From Nonlabens marinus S1-08 (GTDB lineage: Bacteria; Bacteroidota; Bacteroidia; Flavobacteriales; Flavobacteriaceae), in the NCBI RefSeq assembly GCF_000831385.1, contig NZ_AP014548.1, positions 1,240,001 through 1,304,000 on the forward strand: a stretch of DNA of 64,000 nt. Reading direction: 5' to 3'. The notes under the pieces are model-generated. The model did no database searches. It had not been told where the DNA came from and saw only the letters and a program-made list of their open reading frames with translations. Numbering within the stretch: the stretch's first letter is position 1; each line of letters begins with the position of its first letter. The position numbers and the translations under genes are program-made. Positions 17,637 to 26,994 of this stretch are shown here, in pieces.

Positions 17637-18254
17637 ATGAAAATGATGAAACAAAATGTAATGATTGCCGGACTGGCATTAGTTCTATTTAGTGCTACTG
17701 CCTGCAAAGACGGAAACAAAAACGAACCCGCAGCGCCTATGAGCAATGAGATGCATCAAAAATCGATGGATGATATGATGGATGATAAACCAATGAATGA
17801 AGATGATGAAATAGCAATGAACAATGGTCAAGACGCAAAAGCAGAAGCTATTTTGACCGACTATTTTAAACTTAAGGACGCTTTGGTTAACGATGATAAT
17901 GCCAAAGCCAAAGAACTTGGGGCAAGCCTCGCAACAACCTTAGGAAAGCTCGATATTTCAGAATACACCGATACGCAGCAATCAGATTTAAAGGACATCG
18001 TTGAGGATGCGGTAGAACACGCAGAGCACATTTCAGAAAGCGATATAACACACCAGCGAGAGCACTTTAAAGTATTGAGCAAGGATGTAACAGATATGGT
18101 TGCTATTACAGGAACAGAAAACACCTTGTACCAACAGTTTTGCCCAATGTATGATGGCGGTAGCGCTTGGTTGAGCACGAGCAAGGACGTTAAGAATCCG
18201 TATTACGGTAGTAAAATGTTAACCTGCGGTAAAGTCCAGAAAGAAATCAACTAA
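17637..18254 (+). CDS. DUF3347 lipoprotein with Met/Asp-rich linker
   Basis: 205 aa. The lipobox TAC lies near residue 22, followed by a Met- and Asp-rich linker ([16 protein letters not shown] region, about 36-58) likely to bind soft metals. The DUF3347 domain at about 65-205 carries [17 protein letters not shown] and a final [12 protein letters not shown]. The domain is highly similar to the gene at 18728, indicating duplication. It starts 17 bp after the preceding DUF3347 gene and abuts the haem-binding gene (stop directly followed by ATG), so they form one operon. Periplasmic metal binding is inferred. Confidence 0.83.
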   Translation: MKMMKQNVMIAGLALVLFSATACKDGNKNEPAAPMSNEMHQKSMDDMMDDKPMNEDDEIAMNNGQDAKAEAILTDYFKLKDALVNDDNAKAKELGASLATTLGKLDISEYTDTQQSDLKDIVEDAVEHAEHISESDITHQREHFKVLSKDVTDMVAITGTENTLYQQFCPMYDGGSAWLSTSKDVKNPYYGSKMLTCGKVQKEIN

Positions 18255-18707
18255 ATGAAGATTGTAAAAATCATAGCGGGAATTCTTTTGGTGGTGTTTG
18301 TTGTAATTCAGTTTATTCCTACAACACGTAATCAAAGCGATACCGTGCCCCAAACAGATTTTATGTTGGTGCATAAGGTTCCGGAGGCTATTCAGAAAAA
18401 GATACAGGTTTCCTGCTATGATTGTCACAGTAACAACACCCAATATCCTTGGTATAATCGAGTTCAACCAGTTGCTTGGTTTTTGGAAGACCACATTAAA
18501 GAAGGTAAGGCAGAGCTCAATTTCAACGAATGGGATTCATTGTCAAGTCGCAGAAAGACAAGTAAATTAAGGTCTATCATCAAGCAAATTGAAAGTGGTG
18601 AGATGCCCTTGGATTCATACACCTTAATTCATAGAGACGCCAAGTTCTCGAAAGAAGAAACGGAAGAAATCATCAATTGGGTAACACAATTAAAAGACAG
18701 TTTATAA
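18255..18707 (+). CDS. Haem-binding domain protein (cytochrome c-like)
   Basis: 150 aa. An N-terminal membrane anchor (about 5-17) is followed by the haem-binding domain (PF14376 type) with a CYDCH motif near 55-59, that is CxxCH for covalent c-type haem. The family signature [20 protein letters not shown] follows. It is probably periplasmic and anchored in the inner membrane. Within a copper operon it may donate or accept electrons for periplasmic copper redox chemistry, but this is inference. It sits between two near-identical DUF3347 genes. Confidence 0.85.
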   Translation: MKIVKIIAGILLVVFVVIQFIPTTRNQSDTVPQTDFMLVHKVPEAIQKKIQVSCYDCHSNNTQYPWYNRVQPVAWFLEDHIKEGKAELNFNEWDSLSSRRKTSKLRSIIKQIESGEMPLDSYTLIHRDAKFSKEETEEIINWVTQLKDSL

Positions 18708-18727
18708 ATAACCTAAAAATTAGAATT

Positions 18728-19282
18728 ATGAAAAAGATAAAAACGAGTATAGCAGCAATGCTATTGTTAACGGTTTCTTTTGCTTATGCACAGGAAAAAG
18801 ATAAAATGGACCACAGCAATATGAAAATGGACCATAGTAAAATGATGGATACCAAGACTGATGCAAAGGCAGAAGTGATTTTAAATGACTATTTCAACCT
18901 AAAAGATGCCTTGGTGGCTGATGATACCAAAAAAGCGGCACAATTAGGCACTACATTAGTGGCTTCCTTAAAAGCATTTGACAGCAGTAACTATACAAAA
19001 GAACAACAAAGCGAGCTGGCAGATATTATAGAAGATGCCACCGAACACGCCGAGCATATTGCCGAAAGCGCCATAGACCACCAACGCGAACATTTTAAAA
19101 CGTTAAGCAAGGATATCACGGATATGGTGGCCATTACTGGAACAAAAAATACACTGTACCAACAATTTTGCCCAATGTACGATAAAGGTAGCGCGTGGTT
19201 GAGCCAAAAGGATGAAGTGAGGAATCCGTATTACGGGAGCAAGATGCTTACGTGTGGCAAAGTACAAAAGACTATTCAATAG
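18728..19282 (+). CDS. DUF3347 secreted protein
   Basis: 184 aa from the ATG at 18728; a start at 18677 would overlap the preceding gene and hide the signal peptide. The signal sequence ends SFAYAQ, then two MDHS(N/K)M repeats form a short His/Met copper-binding segment. A DUF3347 domain follows with [17 protein letters not shown] and [12 protein letters not shown]. Unlike the two upstream copies it has no lipobox cysteine, so it should be soluble in the periplasm. It ends the first copper operon before a 494-bp structured spacer. Confidence 0.83.
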   Translation: MKKIKTSIAAMLLLTVSFAYAQEKDKMDHSNMKMDHSKMMDTKTDAKAEVILNDYFNLKDALVADDTKKAAQLGTTLVASLKAFDSSNYTKEQQSELADIIEDATEHAEHIAESAIDHQREHFKTLSKDITDMVAITGTKNTLYQQFCPMYDKGSAWLSQKDEVRNPYYGSKMLTCGKVQKTIQ

Positions 19283-19776
19283 ATTATCTCTATCCAAGAA
19301 GCCCTTTTCTTGTTCTGGTTTATTAGTTAACAGATAGTAATAGAGTTTTTGGAGAATCTAGAATAGTTTATAAATCCTGTCGTGGGAAGGAAAATAATTG
19401 ATGGTTAGTGTTAGTTCCTTCCCAAGTCAGGCAAAAATTTAAGTCCTAATAAGAGAGAGGGCACGTATTTCTGGTTGGTTTTTAAGGCCCTTTCTCTTAA
19501 TTAGGCACAATAAATTTATTGAAAAAGAAAGGTTGATTTGGTTAATAGTAGCCCGAATATGGAAGAGACGATGCATCAATTAGTGATGATGAAGCTCTTC
19601 CCTTTTGGGGCAAAATAGAGGATTATTGAAAAAGAGAAGTTTAGTGAAGATTACTTGATTTTGGGAGGTGAGCATTTCAGATTGGTTTATTGGTTAATAC
19701 CAGTTCGCCTCTCATCTTCAAGTATAATCTAATAATTTCAGTTTCATAATCTCAAGCTGAAAAATATATAAAGTTG
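19283..19776. other. Non-coding spacer with four consecutive imperfect hairpins
   Basis: No convincing gene is seen. Four stem pairs follow one another: GGGAAGGAA/TTCCTTCCC (about 19384-19421), AAGAGAGAGGGC/GCCCTTTCTCTT (about 19448-19499), GGAAGAG/CTCTTCC (about 19560-19600) and GAAGAT with GAGGTGAGC against GTTCGCCTC with ATCTTC (about 19646-19720). Loops of units 2 and 4 share TTTCnGnTTGGTTTnT, and TTGGTTAATA and TTATTGAAAAAGA recur between units. It may be a degenerate structured repeat array or RNA element upstream of the small gene at 19777. Confidence 0.4.
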
Positions 19777-19911
19777 ATGAAGGATTGCTGCAATACAAAT
19801 AATGGCAAAGCGCAAAATAAAAGTCCATTAAAGAAGTGGACTGACTATATAGTGTATACAATCCTAACATTAATAATTGGTGGTGCATTGGCGTTGCAGT
19901 TTTTTGGTTAG
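19777..19911 (+). CDS. Small Cys-containing single-pass membrane protein (44 aa)
   Basis: The reading frame ATG 19777 to TAG 19911 encodes MKDCCNTNNG, a short basic stretch and a transmembrane helix (YIVYTILTLIIGGALALQFF). The N-terminal vicinal cysteines in a predicted cytoplasmic tail followed by one helix recall small metal-relay or chaperone-like membrane peptides. It lies just before the K+ channel gene. No named family is recognised; the call rests on amino-acid pattern and a clean frame. Confidence 0.6.
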   Translation: MKDCCNTNNGKAQNKSPLKKWTDYIVYTILTLIIGGALALQFFG

Positions 19912-19972
19912 AAGAATAAGCAAACTCGAAACAAAAGACGTATGATGAGATTTTTACAGATAATAAATAAGA

Positions 19973-20521
19973 ATGGATAAAGAAAAAGACATAGAAACCA
20001 CAAGGGCGTTTTATGGGCAACTTTTCAATAGCTCAAAGTATGTTCTATTGGTGCTGCTAATTGCTTCAGTAATCGAACTGTATGCGCTACCTACTATGGA
20101 AGGGCTTTTGGCTATAGGTATACTTCTTGCCTTAACATTACTAAAAATAGGATTTATTATAGCCTTGTCCTTTAACCAACTAATGAAGATAATTGGTCAG
20201 AGCCATCTATTGAGCCACGTACTGGTCTTGTTCGGATATCTGATTGTGTTGATAGTTTTATCGTTTGCAATAGATTACACGGCGTTACAGTTTGTGGATG
20301 CTATTCATTTTAAAATGAACAACAGTATTGGCAATGATGGACTGTCGGTAGTTTTTGATTTATCCTATTTTAGTTTGATAACATTCTCATCAGTAGGATA
20401 TGGTGATATAGTCCCAATTTCCTTACCCGCGAAAATCCTGGTGGCGCTTGAAGTGGCACTGCGGTTTTTCGTCCTGGTCTTTGGTATCGCAAATGTGAAT
20501 AGAATTCGAGTAAATAAATAA
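19973..20521 (+). CDS. Two-pore-helix-type potassium channel family protein
   Basis: 182 aa with about four membrane segments (near 22-38, 43-62, 80-100, 150-172). The pore loop contains SSVGYGDIVP near 134-143, a variant of the K+ selectivity filter TVGYGD with Ser for Thr. The overall size and final pore-plus-helix unit resemble the ion-channel domain PF07885. No cytosolic RCK/TrkA_N domain is present. It lies inside the copper block, so it may balance membrane charge during metal efflux, which is inference. Confidence 0.82.
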   Translation: MDKEKDIETTRAFYGQLFNSSKYVLLVLLIASVIELYALPTMEGLLAIGILLALTLLKIGFIIALSFNQLMKIIGQSHLLSHVLVLFGYLIVLIVLSFAIDYTALQFVDAIHFKMNNSIGNDGLSVVFDLSYFSLITFSSVGYGDIVPISLPAKILVALEVALRFFVLVFGIANVNRIRVNK

Positions 20522-20539
20522 CCTTTAAAAACTAAAAGT

Positions 20540-21016
20540 ATGAAAACACTAAAATTAACTACGGTGGTAATGTTGCTCATAATAGCGACAAGCCCACTAT
20601 TTGGACAAGATGCAAAAACAGAAAAAGAAGCAGTGCTTACAGTAATGAAAAGCTATAAGGATGCCTTACAAAACCTAACGACCGATGGTACTTTCGAATT
20701 ATTTACCGAGGATTCCGAGGTTTTTGAATCGGGAGGCGTCGAGGGTACGTACAGCCACTATATAGAACATCATTTAGGGCCGGAATTGGGTCACTTTGAA
20801 AAATTTGAATTTTCAGATTATGAAATCGATGTAAAGGTAGATGTACCCTATGCCTTTACTACCGAAACATACATATATACCATTGTCCTCAATCCGGACG
20901 ACAAGGGAAATAGCCGGGCCATAAAGAAAAAAGGGGTAGCAACCTCAATCCTTAAAAAAATAGATGGAAAATGGAAAATAATAAAAACCCATTCATCTTC
21001 AAGAAATACTAAGTAA
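20540..21016 (+). CDS. Secreted NTF2-like (DUF4440/SnoaL-type) protein
   Basis: 158 aa. The signal peptide cleaves after PLFGQ (about residue 23). The remainder fits an NTF2-like fold: helix KEAVLTVMKSYKDALQN, the LFTEDSEVFESGG strand section, then strands ending GKWKIIKTHSS. This family often appears in metal or stress operons as a periplasmic domain of unknown ligand. It sits 6 bp from the next gene and is cotranscribed. No catalytic assignment is possible. Confidence 0.75.
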   Translation: MKTLKLTTVVMLLIIATSPLFGQDAKTEKEAVLTVMKSYKDALQNLTTDGTFELFTEDSEVFESGGVEGTYSHYIEHHLGPELGHFEKFEFSDYEIDVKVDVPYAFTTETYIYTIVLNPDDKGNSRAIKKKGVATSILKKIDGKWKIIKTHSSSRNTK

Positions 21017-21022
21017 CAACCG

Positions 21023-21601
21023 ATGAGTAGATATATTTCAATTAGTATAGTGTTCGGTCTTCTTCTTATTACCAGTTGTAAAGAGAAGAAAACCGAGCCA
21101 TTGCCGGAACAGTCGAAAGAAACAACCATAGAACAACCGCCAAAAAAAGTGTTAAGCCCCCACACCTCTGCAATGGCGACCATTGGTAATGCGCACATCC
21201 ATATTGATTATTCATCGCCAGGGGTTAGGGACAGGATGATTTTTGGTGGTTTGCTGGCGTATGACCAAGTCTGGCAAGCAGGGGCACATATGGCTACGTG
21301 GATAGAGACGGATACGGATTTAGAAATAGATGGTAAGGAACTGAAAGCAGGTAAATATGGATTTTTTACCATTCCTTCAAAAGAAGAATGGACCATCATT
21401 TTAAATTCCAATTGGAACCAGCACGGAAAGGATGAATATGACGAAAAAGATGATGTAATACGATTTAAGATAACACCGATTATTGCAGATAGTCTAAAAG
21501 AACACTTAGAATATAATATCAAGAAAATTAGTGATACGGAAGGTGAGATAACATTAGCTTGGGAAAAAGTTAAAGTAGTAATTCCATTCAAAGTAAAATA
21601 G
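21023..21601 (+). CDS. DUF2911 lipoprotein
   Basis: 192 aa with a lipobox ending ITSC near residue 16. The body matches DUF2911: the SPGVRDRMIFGGLL signature, VWQAGAHMATWIETDTDLEI, and the strand-rich AGKYGFFTIPSKEEWTIILN block. DUF2911 proteins are common secreted proteins of Bacteroidetes with no known biochemical function. The gene is tightly linked to the NTF2-like gene upstream and precedes the permease gene by 86 bp. Confidence 0.85.
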   Translation: MSRYISISIVFGLLLITSCKEKKTEPLPEQSKETTIEQPPKKVLSPHTSAMATIGNAHIHIDYSSPGVRDRMIFGGLLAYDQVWQAGAHMATWIETDTDLEIDGKELKAGKYGFFTIPSKEEWTIILNSNWNQHGKDEYDEKDDVIRFKITPIIADSLKEHLEYNIKKISDTEGEITLAWEKVKVVIPFKVK

Positions 21602-21687
21602 CAAGATATGGTCAACCAAAGCTCAATGATAAAGAAATTAAAAACAGGTGTATCATCAAAGAATGAAAAACTAATACAGTTTAAACC

Positions 21688-22914
21688 GTGAACGAATTTT
21701 TAAAACAATGGGGCGAAGCCGCCTATACGACCACCGGATTTTTCTGGATGGCGCTTTGGGCATTCATTTTGGGATATATCATCAGTAGTATGATACAGAT
21801 TTTCGTGACCGAAAAGCGGATGCAAAAAACAATGGGCGAAAACGAAGGCAAAAGTGTGCTTTTGGGCACTTTTTTCGGCTTTATTAGTAGCTCGTGCAGT
21901 TTTTCGGCTTTGGCAGGTACAAAATCCATTTTTAAGAAAGGGGCAAGTTTTGTGTCTTCCATTGCCTTTCTGTTGGCATCGACCAATCTCGTCATAGAAT
22001 TGGGGATTATCATTTCCATATTCTTAGGATGGCAGTTCGTGGTTGGCGAATATGTAGGTGGTATTCTCTTGATTGGTATTTCGTGGATTCTGATACGACT
22101 CATCAATCCTAAAAAACTCATCGAAAAAGCCCGTAAGAATCTCGAAAATGAAGATGATGATGAGATGGACGGTTCCAAAGATTGGAAGAAACAAATAACG
22201 AACGAAGACAGTTGGGCGCGCGTTGCCAAAAAATACAAGATGGAATGGCAAATGGTCTGGAAGGATGTAACCGTAGGTTTTACCGTTGCGGGTATTACAG
22301 CGGCTTTTGTGCCAGATTCGTTCTTTCAGACCTTATTTATCAATAGCGGTCAAGGCAATACAGATTTCACATTTCTCGAAATTCTGGAACATATTGTGGT
22401 CGGTCCGGTTGCCGCATTTTTGACGTTTATCGGTTCAATGGGCAACATTCCGTTAGCAGCGTTACTATTCGGAAAAGGCGTGAGTTTTGCGGGCGTAATG
22501 GCCTTTATTTTTAGCGATTTGGTGGTTTTTCCAGTATTGCGCATCAATGCAAAATACTACGGCTGGAAGATGTCACTCTTCATCTTGTTCTTACTTTTTA
22601 CAGCATTAATCGGTACGGCATTGACACTTCATTATGGATTTGATTTATTGAATATGCTACCAGATTCATCACAGGTGAAGATTCAAGATAGCGAATTTTT
22701 TAAGATTGATTATACCTTTTTCTTGAACGTTGCTTTTCTCATCATTTCGGCCTATCTCGTTTATCTGGGTTTTTTTAAGCGAAAAGATGTAGAGGATTCA
22801 ATGAGCGAGATGGCACCCAAAAGCCCTTTACTCGAAAAGATTTTAAAATATGCAGCCTTCATCTGTTATATATGGCTCGCTGGAGGACTGATTGTAAAAT
22901 TTTTAGTGAACTAA
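21688..22914 (+). CDS. Permease of the SO_0444/ArsP-type (YraQ-like) family
   Basis: 408 aa from a GTG start. About eight to ten membrane helices occur in two repeats, each with a conserved polar motif: SSSCSFSALAG near 70-80 and PLAALLFGKGVSFAGVMAFIFSDL near 253-276. A charged cytoplasmic loop (about 150-185) separates the halves. Related permeases export metals or organometalloids such as methylated arsenic; the exact substrate here is unknown. The gene lies directly upstream of the CopA operon section. Vicinal Cys pairs typical of ArsP are not evident. Confidence 0.8.
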   Translation: MNEFLKQWGEAAYTTTGFFWMALWAFILGYIISSMIQIFVTEKRMQKTMGENEGKSVLLGTFFGFISSSCSFSALAGTKSIFKKGASFVSSIAFLLASTNLVIELGIIISIFLGWQFVVGEYVGGILLIGISWILIRLINPKKLIEKARKNLENEDDDEMDGSKDWKKQITNEDSWARVAKKYKMEWQMVWKDVTVGFTVAGITAAFVPDSFFQTLFINSGQGNTDFTFLEILEHIVVGPVAAFLTFIGSMGNIPLAALLFGKGVSFAGVMAFIFSDLVVFPVLRINAKYYGWKMSLFILFLLFTALIGTALTLHYGFDLLNMLPDSSQVKIQDSEFFKIDYTFFLNVAFLIISAYLVYLGFFKRKDVEDSMSEMAPKSPLLEKILKYAAFICYIWLAGGLIVKFLVN

Positions 22915-22925
22915 AATTAGTGGCT

Positions 22926-23219
22926 ATGAAAACATTCGATACCCTTTCCCAAACAATGACCCACTTGCAAGAGCAAGGTTATACTTATGATTTTAATTTA
23001 TGTTCGGGACACATTGAATGTAATGCGCTAAAGCTAAAATTACATCCAGAGGATTTCGATGTAGATGAGATGCATCGTTATGAAGGAATGAGCAGTACCG
23101 ATGACAACAGCGTTCTCTACGCTATTTCATCAAAAAATGGAATTAAAGGATTATTGGTCGATGCCTATGGCGTCTATGCAGAGAATATTTCTGAAGCAAT
23201 GCGAAAAAAATTAAGATAA
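22926..23219 (+). CDS. Small conserved flavobacterial protein
   Basis: 97 aa from ATG 22926; the longer frame from 22872 overlaps the permease gene and is rejected. Motifs include CSGHIECNALKLKLHPEDFDVDE, RYEGMSSTDDNSVLYAIS and LVDAYGVYA. Proteins of this type are often labelled phosphoribosylpyrophosphate synthetase in databases, but at this size and without PRPP motifs that name is not supported. It ends 1 nt before copA, so it is translationally coupled to it. Function unknown. Confidence 0.75.
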   Translation: MKTFDTLSQTMTHLQEQGYTYDFNLCSGHIECNALKLKLHPEDFDVDEMHRYEGMSSTDDNSVLYAISSKNGIKGLLVDAYGVYAENISEAMRKKLR

Positions 23220-23220
23220 A

Positions 23221-25743
23221 ATGAAACATACCTATCACATACACGGAATGACCTGCAACGGTTGCCAGAATCACGTCGAAAAAATACTTTCCAATGTAGC
23301 GGGAGTAACCAGTGCATCGGTCAATTTGGAAAAAGCAGAAGCCACCATCGAAATGGAATCTCACATTCCTATCGAGACTTTTCAAAAGGTATTAAATGAT
23401 GACGGCGGTACGTATTCTATCCACAAACCGGGCGAGCATCATCATAAAGATGATTCCGCTTCCGCGAAAGCGAAAAAACCACAACCCAAAGGCAAAGGAA
23501 CAGGAACCTTCTACTGTCCAATGCATTGCGAAGGAGATAAAACCTACGACAAGCCAGGCGACTGTCCTGTCTGCGGAATGGATTTAGTCGAGGAACAAAA
23601 TTTAACCGCCACCACTTCCGAGCAATGGACCTGCCCTATGCACCCTGAAGTTGTTAAAGACGGACCTGGAGACTGTCCTATTTGTGGGATGGACCTGGTG
23701 CCGATGAAACCCGATATTTCCGCAGAAGAAAAGACCTATAAAAAATTGCTCAAAAAGTTCTGGATAGCAGTCGCTTTTACATTGCCTATATTTTTCATAG
23801 CAATGTCAGAAATGCTGTCAAACAATCCCTTGGAAAGTATTCTCGAAATAAAATACTGGAACTGGGCTCAGTTTGTGCTTTCCCTTCCCGTGGTTTTCTA
23901 TGCTACGTGGATGTTCTTTGAACGTGCGTATCGCAGTATTGTCACCTGGAACCTAAATATGTTTACGCTCATTGGCATAGGTACTGGAGTGGCTTGGGTT
24001 TTTAGTGTTTTCGGGATGCTGTTTCCGCAGCTTTTCCCCCAAGACTTTTTAACCGAATCAGGAACTGTATTTGTTTATTTTGAGGCGACCACAGTTATTT
24101 TAACGCTGGTGCTACTCGGACAGGTACTTGAGGCCCGTGCGCACAGTAAGACCAATTCTGCGGTCAAGGAACTCTTAAAACTTGCGCCCAATAAAGCTAT
24201 TAAGGTAGTCGATGGAAATGAAGAAGAAGTTTCCATCGACCAGATAGAGAAAGGAGATATACTACGAGTAAAACCAGGAGATAAAATTCCTGTTGATGGC
24301 AAAATTACCGAAGGAGAAACTACTGTAGATGAATCGATGATTTCGGGAGAGCCCATTCCAGTTAATAAATCTGTAGATGACAAAGTAAGTAGCGGTACCA
24401 TAAACGGCAACCAGTCGTTCTTGATGGAGGCCGAAAAAGTAGGTAGCGACACATTACTTTCCCAAATCATCAAAATGGTAAATGATGCCAGTCGCAGTCG
24501 TGCCCCTATCCAGAAATTGGCCGATACGGTTTCAGGCTATTTTGTGCCAATAGTCATATTTATTGCGGTCATAACCTTTATCGTTTGGGCAATCTGGGGT
24601 CCGGAACCCGCTTATGTCTATGGGTTTGTGAATGCCATTGCCGTATTGATTATCGCCTGTCCGTGTGCATTAGGATTGGCAACACCGATGTCCGTTATGG
24701 TGGGTGTTGGTAAAGGCGCTCAGAATGGCGTACTTATCAAGAATGCCGAAGCCCTTGAAAAAATGGACAAGGTAGATACCCTTATTGTTGATAAGACCGG
24801 AACAATTACCGAGGGAAAACCCACGGTGGAGAAGGTAGGTTCTTTTGATGATAAACAATTTAGCGAAAGCGAAATTCTACATTTTATTGCATCTCTAAAC
24901 AGTTCCAGCGAGCATCCATTGGCCGAAGCTACTGTGAAATACGGAAAGCAGCAGAATGTTGAACTATCAAAAACCGAAAATTTCAGCGCAATAACGGGAA
25001 AAGGCGTAGAAGGTACTGTTGATGGCAAGAAGCTCGATTTAGGAAACGATAGGATGATGGAATATGCCAAGGCTACTATTTCATCTGCTATGAAAGATGA
25101 AGCACAATCCTTTCAAAAACAAGGGAAAACCGTTTCGTATTTAGCTATTGATGGTAAGGTTTCAGGCTATGTCGTGATAGGCGACAAAATCAAGAAAACA
25201 AGCGCCAAGGCCATCAAGGAATTACAGGACAAGGGGATTGCCGTGATAATGCTCACGGGCGATAACCACGATACAGCACAGGCCGTAGCATCAGAGCTAA
25301 ACCTTGCTGACTTTAAAGCCAGTATGTTACCTGAAAATAAGTTGCAGGAAGTTGAAAAATTGCAGAATGAAGGGAAGGTGGTCGCAATGGCAGGTGATGG
25401 CATCAATGATGCACCAGCACTGGCAAAAAGTAATGTGGGAATCGCTATGGGGACAGGTACAGATGTAGCCATAGAAAGTGCGATGATAACCTTGGTAAAA
25501 GGTGATTTGCACGGTATCGTAAAAGCTAAAAATTTAAGCCATATGGTTATGCGAAATATCAAGCAGAATCTCTTTTTCGCTTTCATCTATAATACCTTAG
25601 GTGTGCCCATTGCGGCTGGAGTCCTATTTCCGTTTTTCGGTTTGTTATTATCACCTATGATTGCAGCTTTGGCAATGAGTTTTAGTTCCGTATCGGTTAT
25701 TGCAAATGCCTTACGATTACGTACCAAAAAAATCGATAGCTAA
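23221..25743 (+). CDS. copA: Copper-translocating P1B-type ATPase
   Basis: 840 aa. An N-terminal HMA domain has GMTCNGC (Cys12, Cys15). Two heavy-metal-binding (YHS-like) domains follow at about 98-124 and 137-163, each with CPM...GDCPxCGMDLV. Then come eight membrane helices with the CPC motif (ACPCALG near 480), the actuator SGEP near 376, phosphorylation site DKTGT near 525, the SSEHPLA nucleotide-binding motif and GDGINDAP near 724. CPC marks the P1B-1 class, exporting Cu(I)/Ag(I) from cytosol to periplasm. A one-mismatch copy of the CGCTTTCGCGAAAGCG palindrome sits at 23457 in the flexible linker (SASAKAK). Confidence 0.95.
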   Translation: MKHTYHIHGMTCNGCQNHVEKILSNVAGVTSASVNLEKAEATIEMESHIPIETFQKVLNDDGGTYSIHKPGEHHHKDDSASAKAKKPQPKGKGTGTFYCPMHCEGDKTYDKPGDCPVCGMDLVEEQNLTATTSEQWTCPMHPEVVKDGPGDCPICGMDLVPMKPDISAEEKTYKKLLKKFWIAVAFTLPIFFIAMSEMLSNNPLESILEIKYWNWAQFVLSLPVVFYATWMFFERAYRSIVTWNLNMFTLIGIGTGVAWVFSVFGMLFPQLFPQDFLTESGTVFVYFEATTVILTLVLLGQVLEARAHSKTNSAVKELLKLAPNKAIKVVDGNEEEVSIDQIEKGDILRVKPGDKIPVDGKITEGETTVDESMISGEPIPVNKSVDDKVSSGTINGNQSFLMEAEKVGSDTLLSQIIKMVNDASRSRAPIQKLADTVSGYFVPIVIFIAVITFIVWAIWGPEPAYVYGFVNAIAVLIIACPCALGLATPMSVMVGVGKGAQNGVLIKNAEALEKMDKVDTLIVDKTGTITEGKPTVEKVGSFDDKQFSESEILHFIASLNSSSEHPLAEATVKYGKQQNVELSKTENFSAITGKGVEGTVDGKKLDLGNDRMMEYAKATISSAMKDEAQSFQKQGKTVSYLAIDGKVSGYVVIGDKIKKTSAKAIKELQDKGIAVIMLTGDNHDTAQAVASELNLADFKASMLPENKLQEVEKLQNEGKVVAMAGDGINDAPALAKSNVGIAMGTGTDVAIESAMITLVKGDLHGIVKAKNLSHMVMRNIKQNLFFAFIYNTLGVPIAAGVLFPFFGLLLSPMIAALAMSFSSVSVIANALRLRTKKIDS

Positions 25744-26453
25744 TGGTCAATAGAAAAACAGCAAAATGGATTCGAAAAGCCCACCGCTACTTGGGTATCT
25801 TCCTGGGTATTCAGTTCCTGATGTGGACGATTAGCGGGATGTATTTTAGCTGGACGGATATTGACGAGATACACGGCGACCATTTCAAAAAAGAGATTCC
25901 TGAACAAACTGCATTTTCAGGTTTGGTGGGAAGTTCTCAACTAAATATTCAGGAACCGATTAAGTCATTAGAATTACTTGAAATAGCGGATGCGCCCTAT
26001 TATTGGATTAATGAGACTGTGCTTTATAATGCACTTACAGGAACAAAGAAAGACGAGCTCACAGAACAAGAAGCAATCAAAGTGTCAGAACGCTATATGT
26101 TGGCAGATTTAGAATTTGACCAAATACGAAGAATTGAATCTGTTGGCGACCACCACGAGTACCGCGGACGACCATTACCTGCTTATGAGATTTCATATAA
26201 AACCGATGAAAATTTAAAAGCCTACGTGGCGATTGAGAATGGTGCTTTTCAAACAGTACGTCATCGCGATTGGCGCTGGTTCGATTTTTTATGGATGACC
26301 CACACAATGGATTATCAGGGAAGGGATAACTTCAACACTATTGTTTTAAGAGCTTTTTCACTGTTAGGCTTGATAACAGTATTGAGTGGCTTTATCCTTT
26401 GGTATATTTCATCACCAACTCTTAGAAAATTAATTAAAAACAATCGTAAATAA
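25743..26453 (+). CDS. PepSY-associated membrane protein
   Basis: 236 aa. The start overlaps the copA stop (TAATG). An N-terminal helix (about 14-37, HRYLGIFLGIQFLMWTISGM) and a C-terminal helix (about 203-223) flank a periplasmic PepSY-like region, the usual layout of PepSY-TM proteins. Family members are often linked to iron or copper reduction and uptake. Overlap with copA indicates a shared metal role, perhaps electron transfer or metal loading in the periplasm. The specific function is inferred only from context. Confidence 0.83.
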   Translation: MVNRKTAKWIRKAHRYLGIFLGIQFLMWTISGMYFSWTDIDEIHGDHFKKEIPEQTAFSGLVGSSQLNIQEPIKSLELLEIADAPYYWINETVLYNALTGTKKDELTEQEAIKVSERYMLADLEFDQIRRIESVGDHHEYRGRPLPAYEISYKTDENLKAYVAIENGAFQTVRHRDWRWFDFLWMTHTMDYQGRDNFNTIVLRAFSLLGLITVLSGFILWYISSPTLRKLIKNNRK

Positions 26454-26474
26454 GTAACATTAAAATCAACTATT

Positions 26475-26963
26475 ATGGAAAATTCAATGGAAAACAAAAA
26501 GAAAAATCAATACACAAAATTTGTAGGAATGCTCGCTGCATCCTTCGTGGCTATGTACATCACAATGTACCTAAACACTTATGAGTGGGACCACGTATGG
26601 TTTAGCCTAACCCGCTTTTATATGGTCTGTTTAGGGATTGCAGCGATGGCCATTATTATGTTTGTTGCAATGCGCGGGATGTACAAAAACAAGAAAAAGA
26701 ATATCGCAATTGTTTTAGGAAGTATAGTATTGTTTGTAAGTGCTTTGACCTTGGTGCGTGAACAAAAATCAACTGTGGGCGATGTGCTCTGGATGAAAGC
26801 AATGATACCGCACCATTCAATAGCAATTTTAACAAGTAAAAGAGCAGATATCAAAGACCCTGAAGCTAAAAAATTGGCAGAAGAAATTATTGAGGCACAA
26901 TTACGGGAAATCGCACAGATGAAAAAAATAATTTACAGATTAGAAAACGAAAAAGAGGAATAG
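26475..26963 (+). CDS. DUF305 membrane protein
   Basis: 162 aa. Three hydrophobic helices occur at about 15-31, 45-66 and 74-93, then a DUF305 (ferritin-like) segment with MIPHHSIAILTS and AQLREIAQMKKII. The HH pair and the following Glu/Met residues are the conserved DUF305 positions. Proteins of this family are frequent in copper-resistance operons and may bind metal. The gene lies between the PepSY protein and CusB, so it belongs to the same transcription unit. Confidence 0.85.
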   Translation: MENSMENKKKNQYTKFVGMLAASFVAMYITMYLNTYEWDHVWFSLTRFYMVCLGIAAMAIIMFVAMRGMYKNKKKNIAIVLGSIVLFVSALTLVREQKSTVGDVLWMKAMIPHHSIAILTSKRADIKDPEAKKLAEEIIEAQLREIAQMKKIIYRLENEKEE

Positions 26964-26994
26964 TACGAGTACTAATTTCTATAAAATTATTATT

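Noticed and set aside
19560..19619. 19-residue frame containing MMKLFPFGAK
   Set aside because: Too short, and it lies in the stem of a hairpin; no initiation signal.
19283..19776. Possible integron attC cassette array
   Set aside because: The hairpins lack conserved core sites (RYYYAAC/GTTRRRY), and no integron integrase is seen.
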